NCBI GenBank assembly: GCA_910586125.1
Contig: CAJUHP010000001.1
Coordinates: forward strand, 1 to 64,000
Direction: 5' to 3'
DNA from: an uncultured Lachnospiraceae bacterium
Lineage (GTDB): Bacteria; Bacillota; Clostridia; Lachnospirales; Lachnospiraceae
DNA: 64,000 nucleotides
Part shown: positions 1 through 8,737 of the stretch, piece by piece
How the letters are laid out: each line of letters starts with the position of its first letter
Numbering within the stretch: the first letter of the stretch is position 1
Translations under genes and position numbers: made by a program
The notes under the pieces: model-generated
What the model saw: the letters and a program-made list of their open reading frames with translations, nothing else
Databases searched by the model: none
What the model was told of the DNA's origin: nothing

Positions 1-110
1 TTTAGCCTTTTGCTAAACCATGCAGTTTTTAACTATAACTAGCACAACAGGTTAACTTAGCATCTAATTCAGCGTCAATTATCGCCCCTTGACACATCTC
101 ATTCTTTAAC
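1..110. other. AT-rich lead-in with a small hairpin
   Basis: No gene is visible here. Bases 1-17 form a perfect 6-bp stem (TTTAGC/GCTAAA) around a CTTTT loop. No clear T-run follows on either strand, so I do not call it a terminator. Confidence 0.3.
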
Positions 111-581
111 TTAATCTTCATCATCATAGCCCTCTTTCATAAGATGCTCAAAATATCTTGCAACTTGCATGGTATCGGTGAATTTTCGCCCATCTATTTC
201 TACATTGCATTCTTTTATATTGGTTACAATAAATGAAGGGTATTCCCATAACGCTATTCCTTGTGATAGGATTGTTAATGCCGCTTCTAGAGCATTATGC
301 CCACATTCTATTAGACTAAAACAAGTTTCAGGATTATACACTATATTTAATAACGTCTTACACCCCGTACTCAGTTGATCTATATCAATAGCCCCTGGTG
401 ATTTTCCTCTGTCTATAAATGCTCTACTTGAATGATAGTATGCATTGTCTATTTCCTTAAGTATTTTCTTCGTCACTTCATCATTATGAAGTTCCATTCC
501 CTTAAAATATCTGTCGTTACAGATTTCACATCGTGTTCCTTTGGGTATATCCTTTTTTCTGGTATATATTTTCAAACACAT
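111..581 (-). CDS. Uncharacterised 156-residue protein
   Basis: I do not recognise the family. The protein is acidic at its C-terminus (ends in DDED), has no signal peptide or membrane segment, and carries a CxxC pair near residues 19-22 (CEICND), which could bind zinc. The middle has a hydrophobic helical stretch around residues 95-115. The ATG is preceded by an AGAGG Shine-Dalgarno site about 8 nt upstream, which supports translation. The gene sits alone in DNA clearly more AT-rich than the rest of the window, so horizontal acquisition or an accessory role is an inference. It could be the cargo of the nearby recombinase, but nothing shows this. Confidence 0.55.
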   Translation of the reverse strand: MCLKIYTRKKDIPKGTRCEICNDRYFKGMELHNDEVTKKILKEIDNAYYHSSRAFIDRGKSPGAIDIDQLSTGCKTLLNIVYNPETCFSLIECGHNALEAALTILSQGIALWEYPSFIVTNIKECNVEIDGRKFTDTMQVARYFEHLMKEGYDDED

Positions 582-610
582 TCGTCTTACCTCTCAGTTT
601 GGATACTTCT

Positions 611-638
611 ATCTTATTTTCCTCAAAGTATCAATCAA
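611..638 (-). promoter_or_regulatory. Possible promoter for the 156-residue gene
   Basis: On the minus strand TTGATT is followed after 16 bp by TAAGAT, about 30 bp before the start codon of the downstream gene. The match to the sigma-A consensus is moderate. Confidence 0.35.
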
Positions 639-1017
639 AAAATATTTATTATCTTCTTATCTTTTCCTACCGTTTTTACTGCTTCCCTTTAAACCCTTCC
701 CTCTCTGGCCTCTTCTGAGCCCCTTTCTAATTTTCCCCCCCCCTTTATTTACCCCCAAACTCTCTAGGATTTGATTCTGGTGGCTCTGAAGCCTATTCCT
801 GGCTCTCCACTCTACCTCCGTATCAAATCTTATGACGGAGTGTATGCCGAATTTTGTGTTTATTCTCAGTTTCCTGCTTTATTTCCTATTTTTTATACAG
901 CCTGAATACCTTTATTTTGCAGACCTTCTCAGCCATTCTTTATTACTTTTGCCTTCCCGTCAATTTCTTCTTTTATATATCATTTAGTTTTTATCCAAGC
1001 TTTGAAATCATTTACAT
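639..1017. other. AT-rich non-coding stretch
   Basis: No supported gene. It is pyrimidine-rich on the plus strand and includes a run of nine C at 735-743. Short frames here lack ribosome binding sites and look like chance. Confidence 0.4.
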
Positions 1018-1066
1018 AAAAAAATCTCCTTTCCGGCAAAAATATAGCTCATCTGCCGGAAAGGAG
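1018..1066 (-). terminator. Rho-independent terminator of the Wzz-like gene
   Basis: A perfect 13-bp inverted repeat (1026-1038 with 1054-1066, arm CTCCTTTCCGGCA) lies just after the Wzz-like stop codon. On the minus strand it is followed by a T7 run (A7 at 1018-1024). Confidence 0.9.
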
Positions 1067-1072
1067 CGCTTA

Positions 1073-2353
1073 TTACAATACAACAGCTCCGACTACTTCC
1101 ACTTTGCTGATCTGCAGCACTTCTACCAGCTTCGCGACTTCTTTCTTATCCGAGACATCCGCCGCCTCCACCAAAACCACGGCATACTGCTTGACCTGCT
1201 CCATCGCACGGGCATTGTAAGTCAGGTTCGCCTCCGCAGTGATCGAATACGCTCCATCCGGCAGCAACTCTTTCAATTTATGGCCCACCTGCTGCAACAT
1301 ACCCGCATCCACTGTGCCTGTCACCATAAGTTTCAGCGGCGTTTTCTCTGAGGCCATGCGGATTCTGGCGGCGATCAGACGATATTCTTCCGCCGTATCC
1401 ACCGGCGCTGCCAAATCAGCCCATTTGTCAAGAATGCGGTCGATCGGACCGGATTTCTTTTGTTTCGGCCGGTACAGATCGCCCAGAATATAGTAACCAT
1501 ACCGCTCTTTCAGCTCGTCGGCGCTGCGCAGTTTTTTATAAAAGAAATACTGCAGAAACACACAGCCGCACACTACAAATGCGCCGAGGAAAGCGCCGAG
1601 AACGGCAGATTTTATAATGCCTCCCATGCCGGCCCGGACTGCCTTGGGCTGCATCTCCTCGTTCAGCTTTTCAATCTCCTCGTCAAGCTCGTCGTTCTTC
1701 TCCTCCAGTTCCTGGTTTTTCTCCTCCAGTTTTTTAATGTCTTCCTCTATCTTTTTGTTCTGCTCGCGCAGGTTCTCAATGGAAATTTCCAGATTATTAA
1801 TTTCGATCTCATAGCTCTTGATCTGCTGCTCGGCACTGGTAATCCTGGTGTTGGAACTGTAAATATTGCTGGTCAGGCTGGGGATCTGCGACAGAAGATT
1901 GACGCGGTTTTCTTCAGCAATATTGGAGTTCAGCATCTGCCTGGCCTCTTCCAGAGAATTCTCATATGCTTCGATCACACCCTTGATCTCCTGGATTGCA
2001 TCCCTCTGATCCTGAATGGCATCGCGCGTGTTCTGAATCTTTTGCTGCGTGGTTTTTATGGATTCTTCATTGGATTTTTTTGCCGCTTCACTGGAAACAG
2101 TAGCAGCCTCATTGGAAGTGATGGCTGCCTTATTGGCTTCAATGGCTGTTTTATGTTCCGTGACCTTTGCCGTGTTGGCCGTCACCAGCGCCGTATCCTC
2201 CACCGGAGCCGGAACGACAAGCGCCTTATATCCGCCCATGAGGGCCGCACCTGCCAGCATGACAAGCAGAATCATTCTCCATTTACGTAAAACATAAATG
2301 CATAGATCCTTCAAATCTATCGTTTCTTCGTACTGCGTATTCTCGTATCCCAT
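1073..2353 (-). CDS. Wzz/chain-length-determinant-like membrane protein with a degenerate BY-kinase-like tail
   Basis: The 426-residue protein has the polysaccharide co-polymerase layout: a short cytosolic start (EETIDLKDL), TM1 in the first 50 residues, a long outside coiled coil of about 170 residues with many heptads, and TM2 near residues 245-270 followed by YFFYKKLRSADEL. The remaining ~140 residues resemble a bacterial tyrosine kinase domain (ending in KVEVVGAVVL) but the Walker A site is missing (MVTGTVDAG instead of a GKS/T loop). It probably controls export or length of a surface polysaccharide. I chose the ATG at 2353 because GGAGG lies 5 nt upstream; ATGs at 2365 and 2398 have poorer sites. 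It has its own promoter and terminator, and no glycosyltransferase genes are nearby. Confidence 0.75.
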   Translation of the reverse strand: MGYENTQYEETIDLKDLCIYVLRKWRMILLVMLAGAALMGGYKALVVPAPVEDTALVTANTAKVTEHKTAIEANKAAITSNEAATVSSEAAKKSNEESIKTTQQKIQNTRDAIQDQRDAIQEIKGVIEAYENSLEEARQMLNSNIAEENRVNLLSQIPSLTSNIYSSNTRITSAEQQIKSYEIEINNLEISIENLREQNKKIEEDIKKLEEKNQELEEKNDELDEEIEKLNEEMQPKAVRAGMGGIIKSAVLGAFLGAFVVCGCVFLQYFFYKKLRSADELKERYGYYILGDLYRPKQKKSGPIDRILDKWADLAAPVDTAEEYRLIAARIRMASEKTPLKLMVTGTVDAGMLQQVGHKLKELLPDGAYSITAEANLTYNARAMEQVKQYAVVLVEAADVSDKKEVAKLVEVLQISKVEVVGAVVL

Positions 2354-2417
2354 CGTATCCTCCATCTTTCCAATAATTATTATCGCTTTTCTACGCATAC
2401 AGAAAACAGACGCAAAT

Positions 2418-2446
2418 ATTATAACACACCGCAGCCAAATAGTCTA
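2418..2446 (-). promoter_or_regulatory. Promoter of the Wzz-like gene
   Basis: On the minus strand TAGACT is separated by 17 bp from a perfect TATAAT, placing transcription start about 58 nt before the chosen ATG. Confidence 0.7.
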
Positions 2447-2454
2447 TTCTAAAA

Positions 2455-3534
2455 TTAATTTAAAAAAGTCAGCTTGTCCATGTTGGTCAGTTTCAGATCA
2501 AACGAAGAGTGCGCATACCGGTCCAGCGTAATCTTTACACTGGAATGCCCCAGAATTTCGCTGAGCGTTTTGATATCAACGCCCTTTTCCAGACAACGAG
2601 TCGCAAAAGAATGCCGGCACATATGAAAATGAACCCGCGCCAGATCACACCCTCTGGCATAGCGGTGAAAACGGTTCTCCAGAGTGCGCGGCTCCAGATA
2701 AATCTCGCTGGAACCCGTCAAAAGATAGGCCTGCGGATCTCTGGGCCGAATCCCGTACAGCTTTTCCACAAGAAAAAGAGGGATCGGCACCTCCCTCTCC
2801 GATTTTCTGCTTTTTGGCCTAGACAGCACAACTTTGGTCTTTCGGGCGGTCTGGGTGCCAAAATCGCTGATCCGCTGCATGGTATATCGGATCTGAAGAC
2901 GCCGGTTTACCAGATCCACCGCATCCCACCGCAGCGCGCACAGTTCCCCGACCCGCAGCCCCGTATATAGGCTCAGCAGAATCCCCACGGCGTCAATGTT
3001 GGGGCAGACATCCAGATATTTGGTCAGACGGGTCTGCTCCTCCACGGAAAAGACCACGCGCCTCTCACGAAAACTCTCCTGAATCCGCGGAAAACTCAGC
3101 TTTGGGTCCAGCTCATAGCCTTTTGTGCGGGCATAGCCGAGAACCAGCTTCAGGATACTCAGGATCAGCCGAACCGTGTTGACGGAATAGGAGGGCATAT
3201 CCGGATATCGGTTCTCGTTGAGCTTGCACTGGACAAATTGTTTTAGTTCCTGCGTTGTGATTTCCTGGATTGGCCAGTCGCCAAAGTACGGGAGCAGATG
3301 TTTTCTGGCATAGACCCGGTACTGCGCACAGGTGGATTCCTTGACCATTGTCCCTCGCTCTGCAAGCCATTCCTGGTAGAGTTCTGCGAAAGACGGCCCC
3401 GCAGCCGGATGGGTGTTGATCTCCCCCGCATCCTTAAGTCTCTCCTGTCCTATGGCCCTCTCCTGTTCCCTGCATTTCTCTGCTTCCTTTGTCCTTCTCG
3501 GTACATTGACTGCGTATCTTTTGTTTTCTGTCAT
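2455..3534 (-). CDS. Tyrosine recombinase (phage-type integrase)
   Basis: A 359-residue site-specific recombinase. The N-terminal SAM-like core-binding domain covers roughly residues 50-150. The catalytic domain shows the Arg box TGLRVGELCALRW, the HxxR box (HMCRHSFATR), the LGHSS box and the nucleophilic Tyr in LDRYAH. All catalytic residues are present, so it should be active. The ATG at 3534 is preferred over 3540 because AAGGAG then lies 7 nt upstream. It is directly upstream of the Wzz-like gene, which has its own promoter. Recombinases beside polysaccharide genes sometimes flip promoters, but I found no convincing inverted-repeat pair around that promoter. It may instead be a relic of an integrated element. 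Confidence 0.9.
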   Translation of the reverse strand: MTENKRYAVNVPRRTKEAEKCREQERAIGQERLKDAGEINTHPAAGPSFAELYQEWLAERGTMVKESTCAQYRVYARKHLLPYFGDWPIQEITTQELKQFVQCKLNENRYPDMPSYSVNTVRLILSILKLVLGYARTKGYELDPKLSFPRIQESFRERRVVFSVEEQTRLTKYLDVCPNIDAVGILLSLYTGLRVGELCALRWDAVDLVNRRLQIRYTMQRISDFGTQTARKTKVVLSRPKSRKSEREVPIPLFLVEKLYGIRPRDPQAYLLTGSSEIYLEPRTLENRFHRYARGCDLARVHFHMCRHSFATRCLEKGVDIKTLSEILGHSSVKITLDRYAHSSFDLKLTNMDKLTFLN

Positions 3535-3540
3535 TTTCAT

Positions 3541-3859
3541 ACTCCTTTCGTTTCAACCATTTTTTGCCAATATTGTATAATGGTTTTTACTAAAAGGACA
3601 CTTGCTTTTTGTGAGAATCGACAAAATCAAAAAAATTAGTCAATTTTACAAATATTTATTTTTGTTAAATACTTATTTTAAATCGTATATTTTTTTCTGG
3701 AATAATTCTATTTTTTCATTATTTATCGATTTTAAAATCCATTTTATAAAGATTTCTGTTGAAACATCCACGCACAATCCAGAAAAACCGTCCATTGCCA
3801 CGGCTGCATTTTGTCTCTTTCTTCTTTCGGCTGTGTTTTCGATGCGCACAATAGTTTTA
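3541..3859. other. AT-rich intergenic region upstream of the recombinase
   Basis: No gene is supported. A 6-bp inverted repeat (AACCAT at 3555-3560, ATGGTT at 3580-3585) flanks a TACAAT -10-like element on the minus strand, a possible recombinase promoter or self-binding site. The rest is A/T-rich and could hold a recombination site. Confidence 0.35.
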
Positions 3860-3909
3860 CAAAAAAATCGAAGCGCCTTTTACCGGATCTCCGGCAAAAA
3901 ACGCTTCGA
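3860..3909 (-). terminator. Terminator of the hydrogenase operon
   Basis: TCGAAGCG at 3868-3875 pairs with CGCTTCGA at 3902-3909. An inner CCGGATCTCCGG palindrome sits in the loop. On the minus strand the stem is followed by a T7 run (3861-3867). Confidence 0.85.
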
Positions 3910-3981
3910 CTCTCATGGATACGTCTATATAAATCTCCTTCGTATTCCTTTATATAAACCGCCGTGTCATTCTAACCGCCG

Positions 3982-5700
3982 TCAATCCCACTGGCTCTGA
4001 TCCGTGTGAAGCAGTTCGTGAGCCTTGTGGGACATCGGCGCTCCCAAAAATTCCTTGTATACGGCCTGCACGTCCGGATTCTCGTGCGAGTACCGCAGCG
4101 GATTTTCCTGATCCAGCCGATACAGCTTCTTCGCGCGGACCGAGGCTCTCTCCTCTCCGTCCTGAATCGGCTGTCCGCCGCCTCCGGCGCAGCCGCCGGG
4201 ACAGGCCATAACCTCCACAAAATCGTACTGGCTTCTGCCGGCTCGCACATCCTCGATCAGTTTTCTGGCCTCGCCCAGGCTGGAGACCACGGCGCAGCGG
4301 ACCGTATTGCCGGCCACCTCCACTTCCAGCTCCCTTCTCTCGGTCAGACCGCGGACCTCCTGGAACGCTTCCGGCTCGATGTTCTTGCCGACCAGCAGGA
4401 AATACGCGGACCGAAGCGCCGCCTCCATCACGCCGCCGGACGCACCGAAGATCACAGCCGCGCCGGTTCCGGTCCCCAGAGGGCTGTCAAACGGCATGTC
4501 AGGCAGTTCCTGCAGGTTGATGTGCGCCATCTGTACAAACCGCATGATCTCACGGGTAATCATAACCATATCCACCTCCGGCGAGGAGCCGTCCGCGCTC
4601 ATGCAGGAAACGCTGCACTCATACTTCTTGGCGCTGCAGGGCATGATGGAGATCACGCACAGCTTTTCGGGCGAAACGCCGATCTTCTCGGCAAAATAAG
4701 TCTTTGCCACGGCGCCGAACATCTGCTGCGGCGATTTGGCTGTGGACAATTGCGGAAGCATATCCGGATACTCGCTGCGCAGAAAACGCACCCAGCCCGG
4801 ACAGCAGGAGGTAAACATCGGCCACTGGTAGCGCTCTCTGTGAGACAAACGCTCGATCAGCTCGCTTCCCTCCTCCATGATCGTCAGATCCGCCGCAAAG
4901 TTGGTGTCAAATACATAGTCGAAACCAATCTGCTTTAAAGCTGCCACAAGCTGCCCGGCTGTAACCGCATCCCGGTCCAGTCCCAGGCTCTCGGCAAAGG
5001 CCGCGCGCACAGCCGGGGCAATCTGCACCACGGTGGTGATATTCGGGTCATCCAGCGCGTCAAAGATGGCGTTCCCGTCCTTTCTGACCGTCAGAGCACC
5101 CACTGGACAGTGGGTCACGCACTGGCCGCAGGCGGCGCAGCCGGCCTCCCGGATCGGGAGATTGTCCTTGATATGGATGGTGGTGCGGTAGCCGGTATTG
5201 ATGACTTCCCACACGCCAAGCCCCTGTACCTTCTCGCAGATATTGACGCAGCGCATACATTTGATGCACTTGGAGGCGTCCCGTATAATCGGGAAGGTAT
5301 CGTCCCAATTATACGCTTCGCATTCTTTGGGAAACGGAACACTCAGTATGTTCATGCGGCCCGCGATATCCTGCAGGGTGCAGGTGCCGTTGCGGGGGCA
5401 GACCGGGCAGTCCTGATTATGCTGTGACAAGATGAGCTGTATGGTCGTCTTGCGGCTGCGGCGGGCGCGGGAGCTGTTGGTCTGTATGACCATACCTTCT
5501 TCCACATAATGGTTGCAGGCCGTCACCAACTGATCGGAGCCTTCCACCTCCACCACGCAGATACGGCAGGCGCCGATCTCGTTGATATCTTTGAGATAGC
5601 AGAGGCGGGGAATCTGAATGCCGATCTGTTCTGCCGCCTCCATAATCGTGGTTCCTTCCGGAACCGTCACGCAGGTTCCATTGATCGTAGCGTTTACCAT
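3982..5700 (-). CDS. [FeFe] hydrogenase catalytic subunit
   Basis: This 572-residue enzyme interconverts protons and H2. In order it has an N-terminal plant-type [2Fe-2S] domain (about residues 1-78), a His-Cys [4Fe-4S] site (HNQDCPVCPRNGTC), two ferredoxin clusters (CIKCMRCVNIC, CAACGQCVTHC) and the H-cluster domain with TSCCPGWVRF, MPCSAKKYE and the third motif MACPGGCAGGGGQP. All H-cluster cysteines are present and no signal peptide is seen, so it is cytosolic. It overlaps the upstream flavoprotein gene by 7 bp, which suggests translational coupling and a complex that links H2 production to NAD(P)H. The C-terminal extra [2Fe-2S] domain of the trimeric bifurcating enzymes is absent. Confidence 0.93.
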   Translation of the reverse strand: MVNATINGTCVTVPEGTTIMEAAEQIGIQIPRLCYLKDINEIGACRICVVEVEGSDQLVTACNHYVEEGMVIQTNSSRARRSRKTTIQLILSQHNQDCPVCPRNGTCTLQDIAGRMNILSVPFPKECEAYNWDDTFPIIRDASKCIKCMRCVNICEKVQGLGVWEVINTGYRTTIHIKDNLPIREAGCAACGQCVTHCPVGALTVRKDGNAIFDALDDPNITTVVQIAPAVRAAFAESLGLDRDAVTAGQLVAALKQIGFDYVFDTNFAADLTIMEEGSELIERLSHRERYQWPMFTSCCPGWVRFLRSEYPDMLPQLSTAKSPQQMFGAVAKTYFAEKIGVSPEKLCVISIMPCSAKKYECSVSCMSADGSSPEVDMVMITREIMRFVQMAHINLQELPDMPFDSPLGTGTGAAVIFGASGGVMEAALRSAYFLLVGKNIEPEAFQEVRGLTERRELEVEVAGNTVRCAVVSSLGEARKLIEDVRAGRSQYDFVEVMACPGGCAGGGGQPIQDGEERASVRAKKLYRLDQENPLRYSHENPDVQAVYKEFLGAPMSHKAHELLHTDQSQWD

Positions 5701-7529
5701 TGCGTCGTCCTCCCTCCTTTCAGCGAACCATAGCCATAATAGTCACAGCGCAGGCAGCGGGAAGATTCCTGGCCTGCCTCCTCTTCGCTCATGCCCATCT
5801 CCACACCCGCAAAATCGCATTTGCGCTCGCAGGCTTCCCGCTCCGCCATATTGACGCGCCCGCAGGGCAGACGGTTATGTACGTAGTCCGCCGGGATATC
5901 CACATCACAGCTAATCATATGCTTAAAGCCTAAAAATGCGTCGATATTGGCGGCCGCCACCTTGCCGCCCTCGATGGCGCGGATAACCGTAGCAGGCCCG
6001 GTCACGCAGTCGCCGCCGGCAAATACGCCCTCCTTATCGCGGATCATACCGTCGTCCAGCGCGTCGATGACGCCGCGGGCAATTTCAATGCCGCTGTTTT
6101 CAAAGTGCTTGTAATCAATATTCTGTCCGATGGCCACAATCACCCGGTCACAGGGAATAAACTGCTCCGGCTTTTTAGAATCCTTCGGGGAAGGGCGTCC
6201 CTTTCGGTCGCACGGCCCGATCATCTGCGGCTTCACCCAAAGTCCTTTTACAGCGCCGTTCTCATCCTTCTCGATGCGCAGCGGCACCATCAGCGGATTG
6301 ATCTCCACGCCTTCCGCCACGGCGCTCTCGATCTCCGCCGCCAAGGCCGGCATATCCTCCTGGCGGCGGCGGTAGACAATCGCGGTTTTCGCTGCGCCCA
6401 GACGCACCGCCGAGCGGGCGCAGTCCATCGCCACATTTCCGCCGCCCAGAATAACAACTTTTTCTCCGGTAAAGTCCGGGAATTCGTCATGGCCGATTTT
6501 CTTGAGCAGGTCCACCGCTGAAACTACGTTTACCGCATCTTCGCCCTCAATCCCCATCTTCTTATCCACATGAGCGCCGATGGCAATATATACCGCATCG
6601 TACTGCAGAATCAAAGCCTGAATGGTGATATCCTGCCCTACCTTCGTACTCCGGCGCACTTCCACCCCCAGAGAGAGGATGGCGTCGATGTCCTCCTGCA
6701 GCTTTTCCCGGGGAAAACGGTAGCTGGGAATTCCGTAGCGCAGCATGCCGCCGAGCTTGGGCTTGGACTCAAACACAGTGACTTTATGCCCCATCAGAGA
6801 CAGATAGTAAGCGGCGCTCAGACCGCTGGGGCCGCCGCCGATGACCGCCACCTTCTTGCCGGTGGCCGGCGCGCATTTCTCCACGGGAACATCCTTTGCA
6901 TAATCCACGGCGGCTCTCTTGAGTCCCCGGATATTGATGGGACTGTCAATGATGCGGCGGCGGCATTTTCTCTCGCAGGGATGTTCGCAGACATAGGCAC
7001 AGGTTGTCGGGAACGGATTATCCTTGCGGATCAGGCGAACGGCGTCCTCATAGCGCCCCTCTCCCACCAGAGCCACATAGCCCGGAATATCCACGCTGGC
7101 CGGACAGGCGTCCACGCAGGGCACGGAAATCTTTGTCGCGTCAATGTAGCCGCCGTTTTCAATGTAGCGCACATAGTCGTCGTAGCATTCCGTGACGCCG
7201 TTGTAGATCATCCGGGCCGCCTCGTATCCGATGGCACAGTCTGCGGAATCGTAGATGTCCTTGGCCGTCTTGCGGATCAGCTCCAGAGTGTCCACCGAAG
7301 CCCGGTTCTCCAGCACATCCGTCAGAAGATTCTGAAGCTGCCTGAGACCGATCCGGCAGGAGGCGCACTTCCCGCAGGTCTGTGCATGACACATTTTCAG
7401 AAATCCCAGATGAAAATCTGCCGGGCAGGAATCGATGGCTCCGGCGATCATACGCCGTTCCAGCACCTCGTACATTCTCTCCACGGATTTCTGGACTGCA
7501 TCGGATTTTTTGATTTCTAATCGACTCAT
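5694..7529 (-). CDS. Hydrogenase partner: NuoF-type 4Fe-4S and GltD-like FAD/NAD(P) oxidoreductase
   Basis: A 611-residue fusion. The N-terminal ~125 residues carry the NuoF-like 4Fe-4S motif (CHAQTCGKCASCRIGL). A GltD-type N-terminal Fe-S region follows (CVDACPASVDIPGY, CEHPCERKCRR). Then comes a two-dinucleotide-domain oxidoreductase with FAD motif VAVIGGGPSGLSAAYYL and NAD(P) motif VVILGGGNVAMD. A C-terminal CRRC-like segment (SSRCLRCDYYG) closes it. It most likely passes electrons between NAD(P)H and the hydrogenase encoded next. The FMN-binding NuoF body and a NuoE subunit are missing here, so this is not a classical HydABC set. The start at 7529 is chosen for GGGGGA 7 nt upstream; an ATG at 7604 lacks a site. 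Confidence 0.88.
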   Translation of the reverse strand: MSRLEIKKSDAVQKSVERMYEVLERRMIAGAIDSCPADFHLGFLKMCHAQTCGKCASCRIGLRQLQNLLTDVLENRASVDTLELIRKTAKDIYDSADCAIGYEAARMIYNGVTECYDDYVRYIENGGYIDATKISVPCVDACPASVDIPGYVALVGEGRYEDAVRLIRKDNPFPTTCAYVCEHPCERKCRRRIIDSPINIRGLKRAAVDYAKDVPVEKCAPATGKKVAVIGGGPSGLSAAYYLSLMGHKVTVFESKPKLGGMLRYGIPSYRFPREKLQEDIDAILSLGVEVRRSTKVGQDITIQALILQYDAVYIAIGAHVDKKMGIEGEDAVNVVSAVDLLKKIGHDEFPDFTGEKVVILGGGNVAMDCARSAVRLGAAKTAIVYRRRQEDMPALAAEIESAVAEGVEINPLMVPLRIEKDENGAVKGLWVKPQMIGPCDRKGRPSPKDSKKPEQFIPCDRVIVAIGQNIDYKHFENSGIEIARGVIDALDDGMIRDKEGVFAGGDCVTGPATVIRAIEGGKVAAANIDAFLGFKHMISCDVDIPADYVHNRLPCGRVNMAEREACERKCDFAGVEMGMSEEEAGQESSRCLRCDYYGYGSLKGGRTTQW

Positions 7530-7705
7530 TGCAATCCCCCATTTCCTGGTTTTTATTCTTAACCGAGTCTGCGGCAAACGCGCTTTTCGGATAAGTTGCT
7601 GCATCGTTTCTATAAAGGAAGAGCAGCCCGCGCCGAAGTAAAGTCTTTCTGCCTCAGCGTGTCTGCCCTCCTTTTCTTTCCGGTCTTGCCGGTTCTTTTG
7701 TATGA

Positions 7706-8683
7706 TCAGTTCAGTTTCGTACCGCAGTTGGGACAGAATTTTGCTCCCGCTGCCTTCGTACCGCAGTTGGGGCAGAAATTCGCGCCCGAACCGCCTGCAT
7801 TTGCTGTGCCAGCCTGGTTGTTTGCCTGGTTCATCTGATTCATCTGGTTTATCATCTGCTGCCCCATGGCCATCCCCATCTGCATCTGCATCATGTCGGC
7901 CGCCGTGCTGCCGCCCCTGCCTGCGCCTCCTCCTTTATTCATGGAATCCAGCATGCTCATCTGCTGATAGCGGTTCATATCGCCCACCATACTCTGCGCC
8001 GCCGCCTTGGTCTGCATCTTGGCCACTTCCTCCGGATAGGACACGCTGGAAATGACAAAATCCGTGATGCCGATGCCTATTTTCTGCAGCTCCATATCCA
8101 GGTCTTCCCCGATGCCTCTGGCGATATCCCAAGCATTGGCCTGGAGGTTGAACATGTCCTTGCCCTCTCGGACAATCCACTTCATCAGAAGCTGGCTCAC
8201 CATCGAGTCCACCCGCTCCCTCACCTCGCCGATGGCAAACTGTTTTTTTACGCCGGCAATCTTTTCGATCAGAATTGCGTGGTCGGCCACGCGGCAGTTA
8301 TATGTACCGAACGCCCGGATCGGCAGGCCGCCGGGAAGTCCCTGGGCCGGCAGATTGATCGCGTTCTTGGTTCCCCACTTCATCGGAACTTCCTTGGTAT
8401 TGATGAACAGAACCTCGGCACGCATACCGGAATTAAAGCCGAATTTAAATCCCTTCAGGGTGCTCAAAAACGGAATGATCTGCGATTCGATATCGTAGCT
8501 TCCCTCGTCCCGAAATACGCCCTCCACCTTGCCGTTTGCCATAAAGATAGCGTCCTGGCCCTGGCGGATAATCAGCTTGCTGCCCTTCTTGATCTCGTCG
8601 TTATTCCACTTCCAGAACAGAATATCATCCCGGTATTCCTCCCACTCCACAACATTAGCCAGTTGGCCCCCAAAAATGCCCAT
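7706..8683 (-). CDS. YdjI-like SPFH-domain protein with two zinc ribbons
   Basis: A 325-residue protein of the group annotated as virion core/SPFH domain proteins, related to Bacillus YdjI. The first ~230 residues form the SPFH-like body starting MGIFGGQLANVVEW. A low-complexity Gly/Met/Gln/Asn linker follows (residues ~245-300), then two near-identical zinc ribbons, FCPNCGTKAAGAKFCPNCGT. The last part comes from a 39-bp duplication. It follows a PspA-family gene at 55 bp. In Bacillus the equivalent pair works at the membrane in response to envelope stress, so a membrane-associated PspA partner role is inferred. Confidence 0.82.
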   Translation of the reverse strand: MGIFGGQLANVVEWEEYRDDILFWKWNNDEIKKGSKLIIRQGQDAIFMANGKVEGVFRDEGSYDIESQIIPFLSTLKGFKFGFNSGMRAEVLFINTKEVPMKWGTKNAINLPAQGLPGGLPIRAFGTYNCRVADHAILIEKIAGVKKQFAIGEVRERVDSMVSQLLMKWIVREGKDMFNLQANAWDIARGIGEDLDMELQKIGIGITDFVISSVSYPEEVAKMQTKAAAQSMVGDMNRYQQMSMLDSMNKGGGAGRGGSTAADMMQMQMGMAMGQQMINQMNQMNQANNQAGTANAGGSGANFCPNCGTKAAGAKFCPNCGTKLN

Positions 8684-8737
8684 CGTTTATCCTCCTGTTT
8701 TCTTTCTTTGCTCCCTTTTCGGAAACCGTTTCCCAAA

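Noticed and set aside
2399..2454. Invertible promoter controlled by the recombinase
   Set aside because: The Wzz-like gene has a good promoter here, but no long inverted repeats flank it within the window.
4006..4938. Long plus-strand open frame opposite the hydrogenase gene
   Set aside because: It lies antisense to a clear enzyme, lacks a ribosome site and has a composition typical of shadow frames in GC-rich DNA. Similar long frames opposite the Opp, SCIFF and DNA-repair genes were left out for the same reason.
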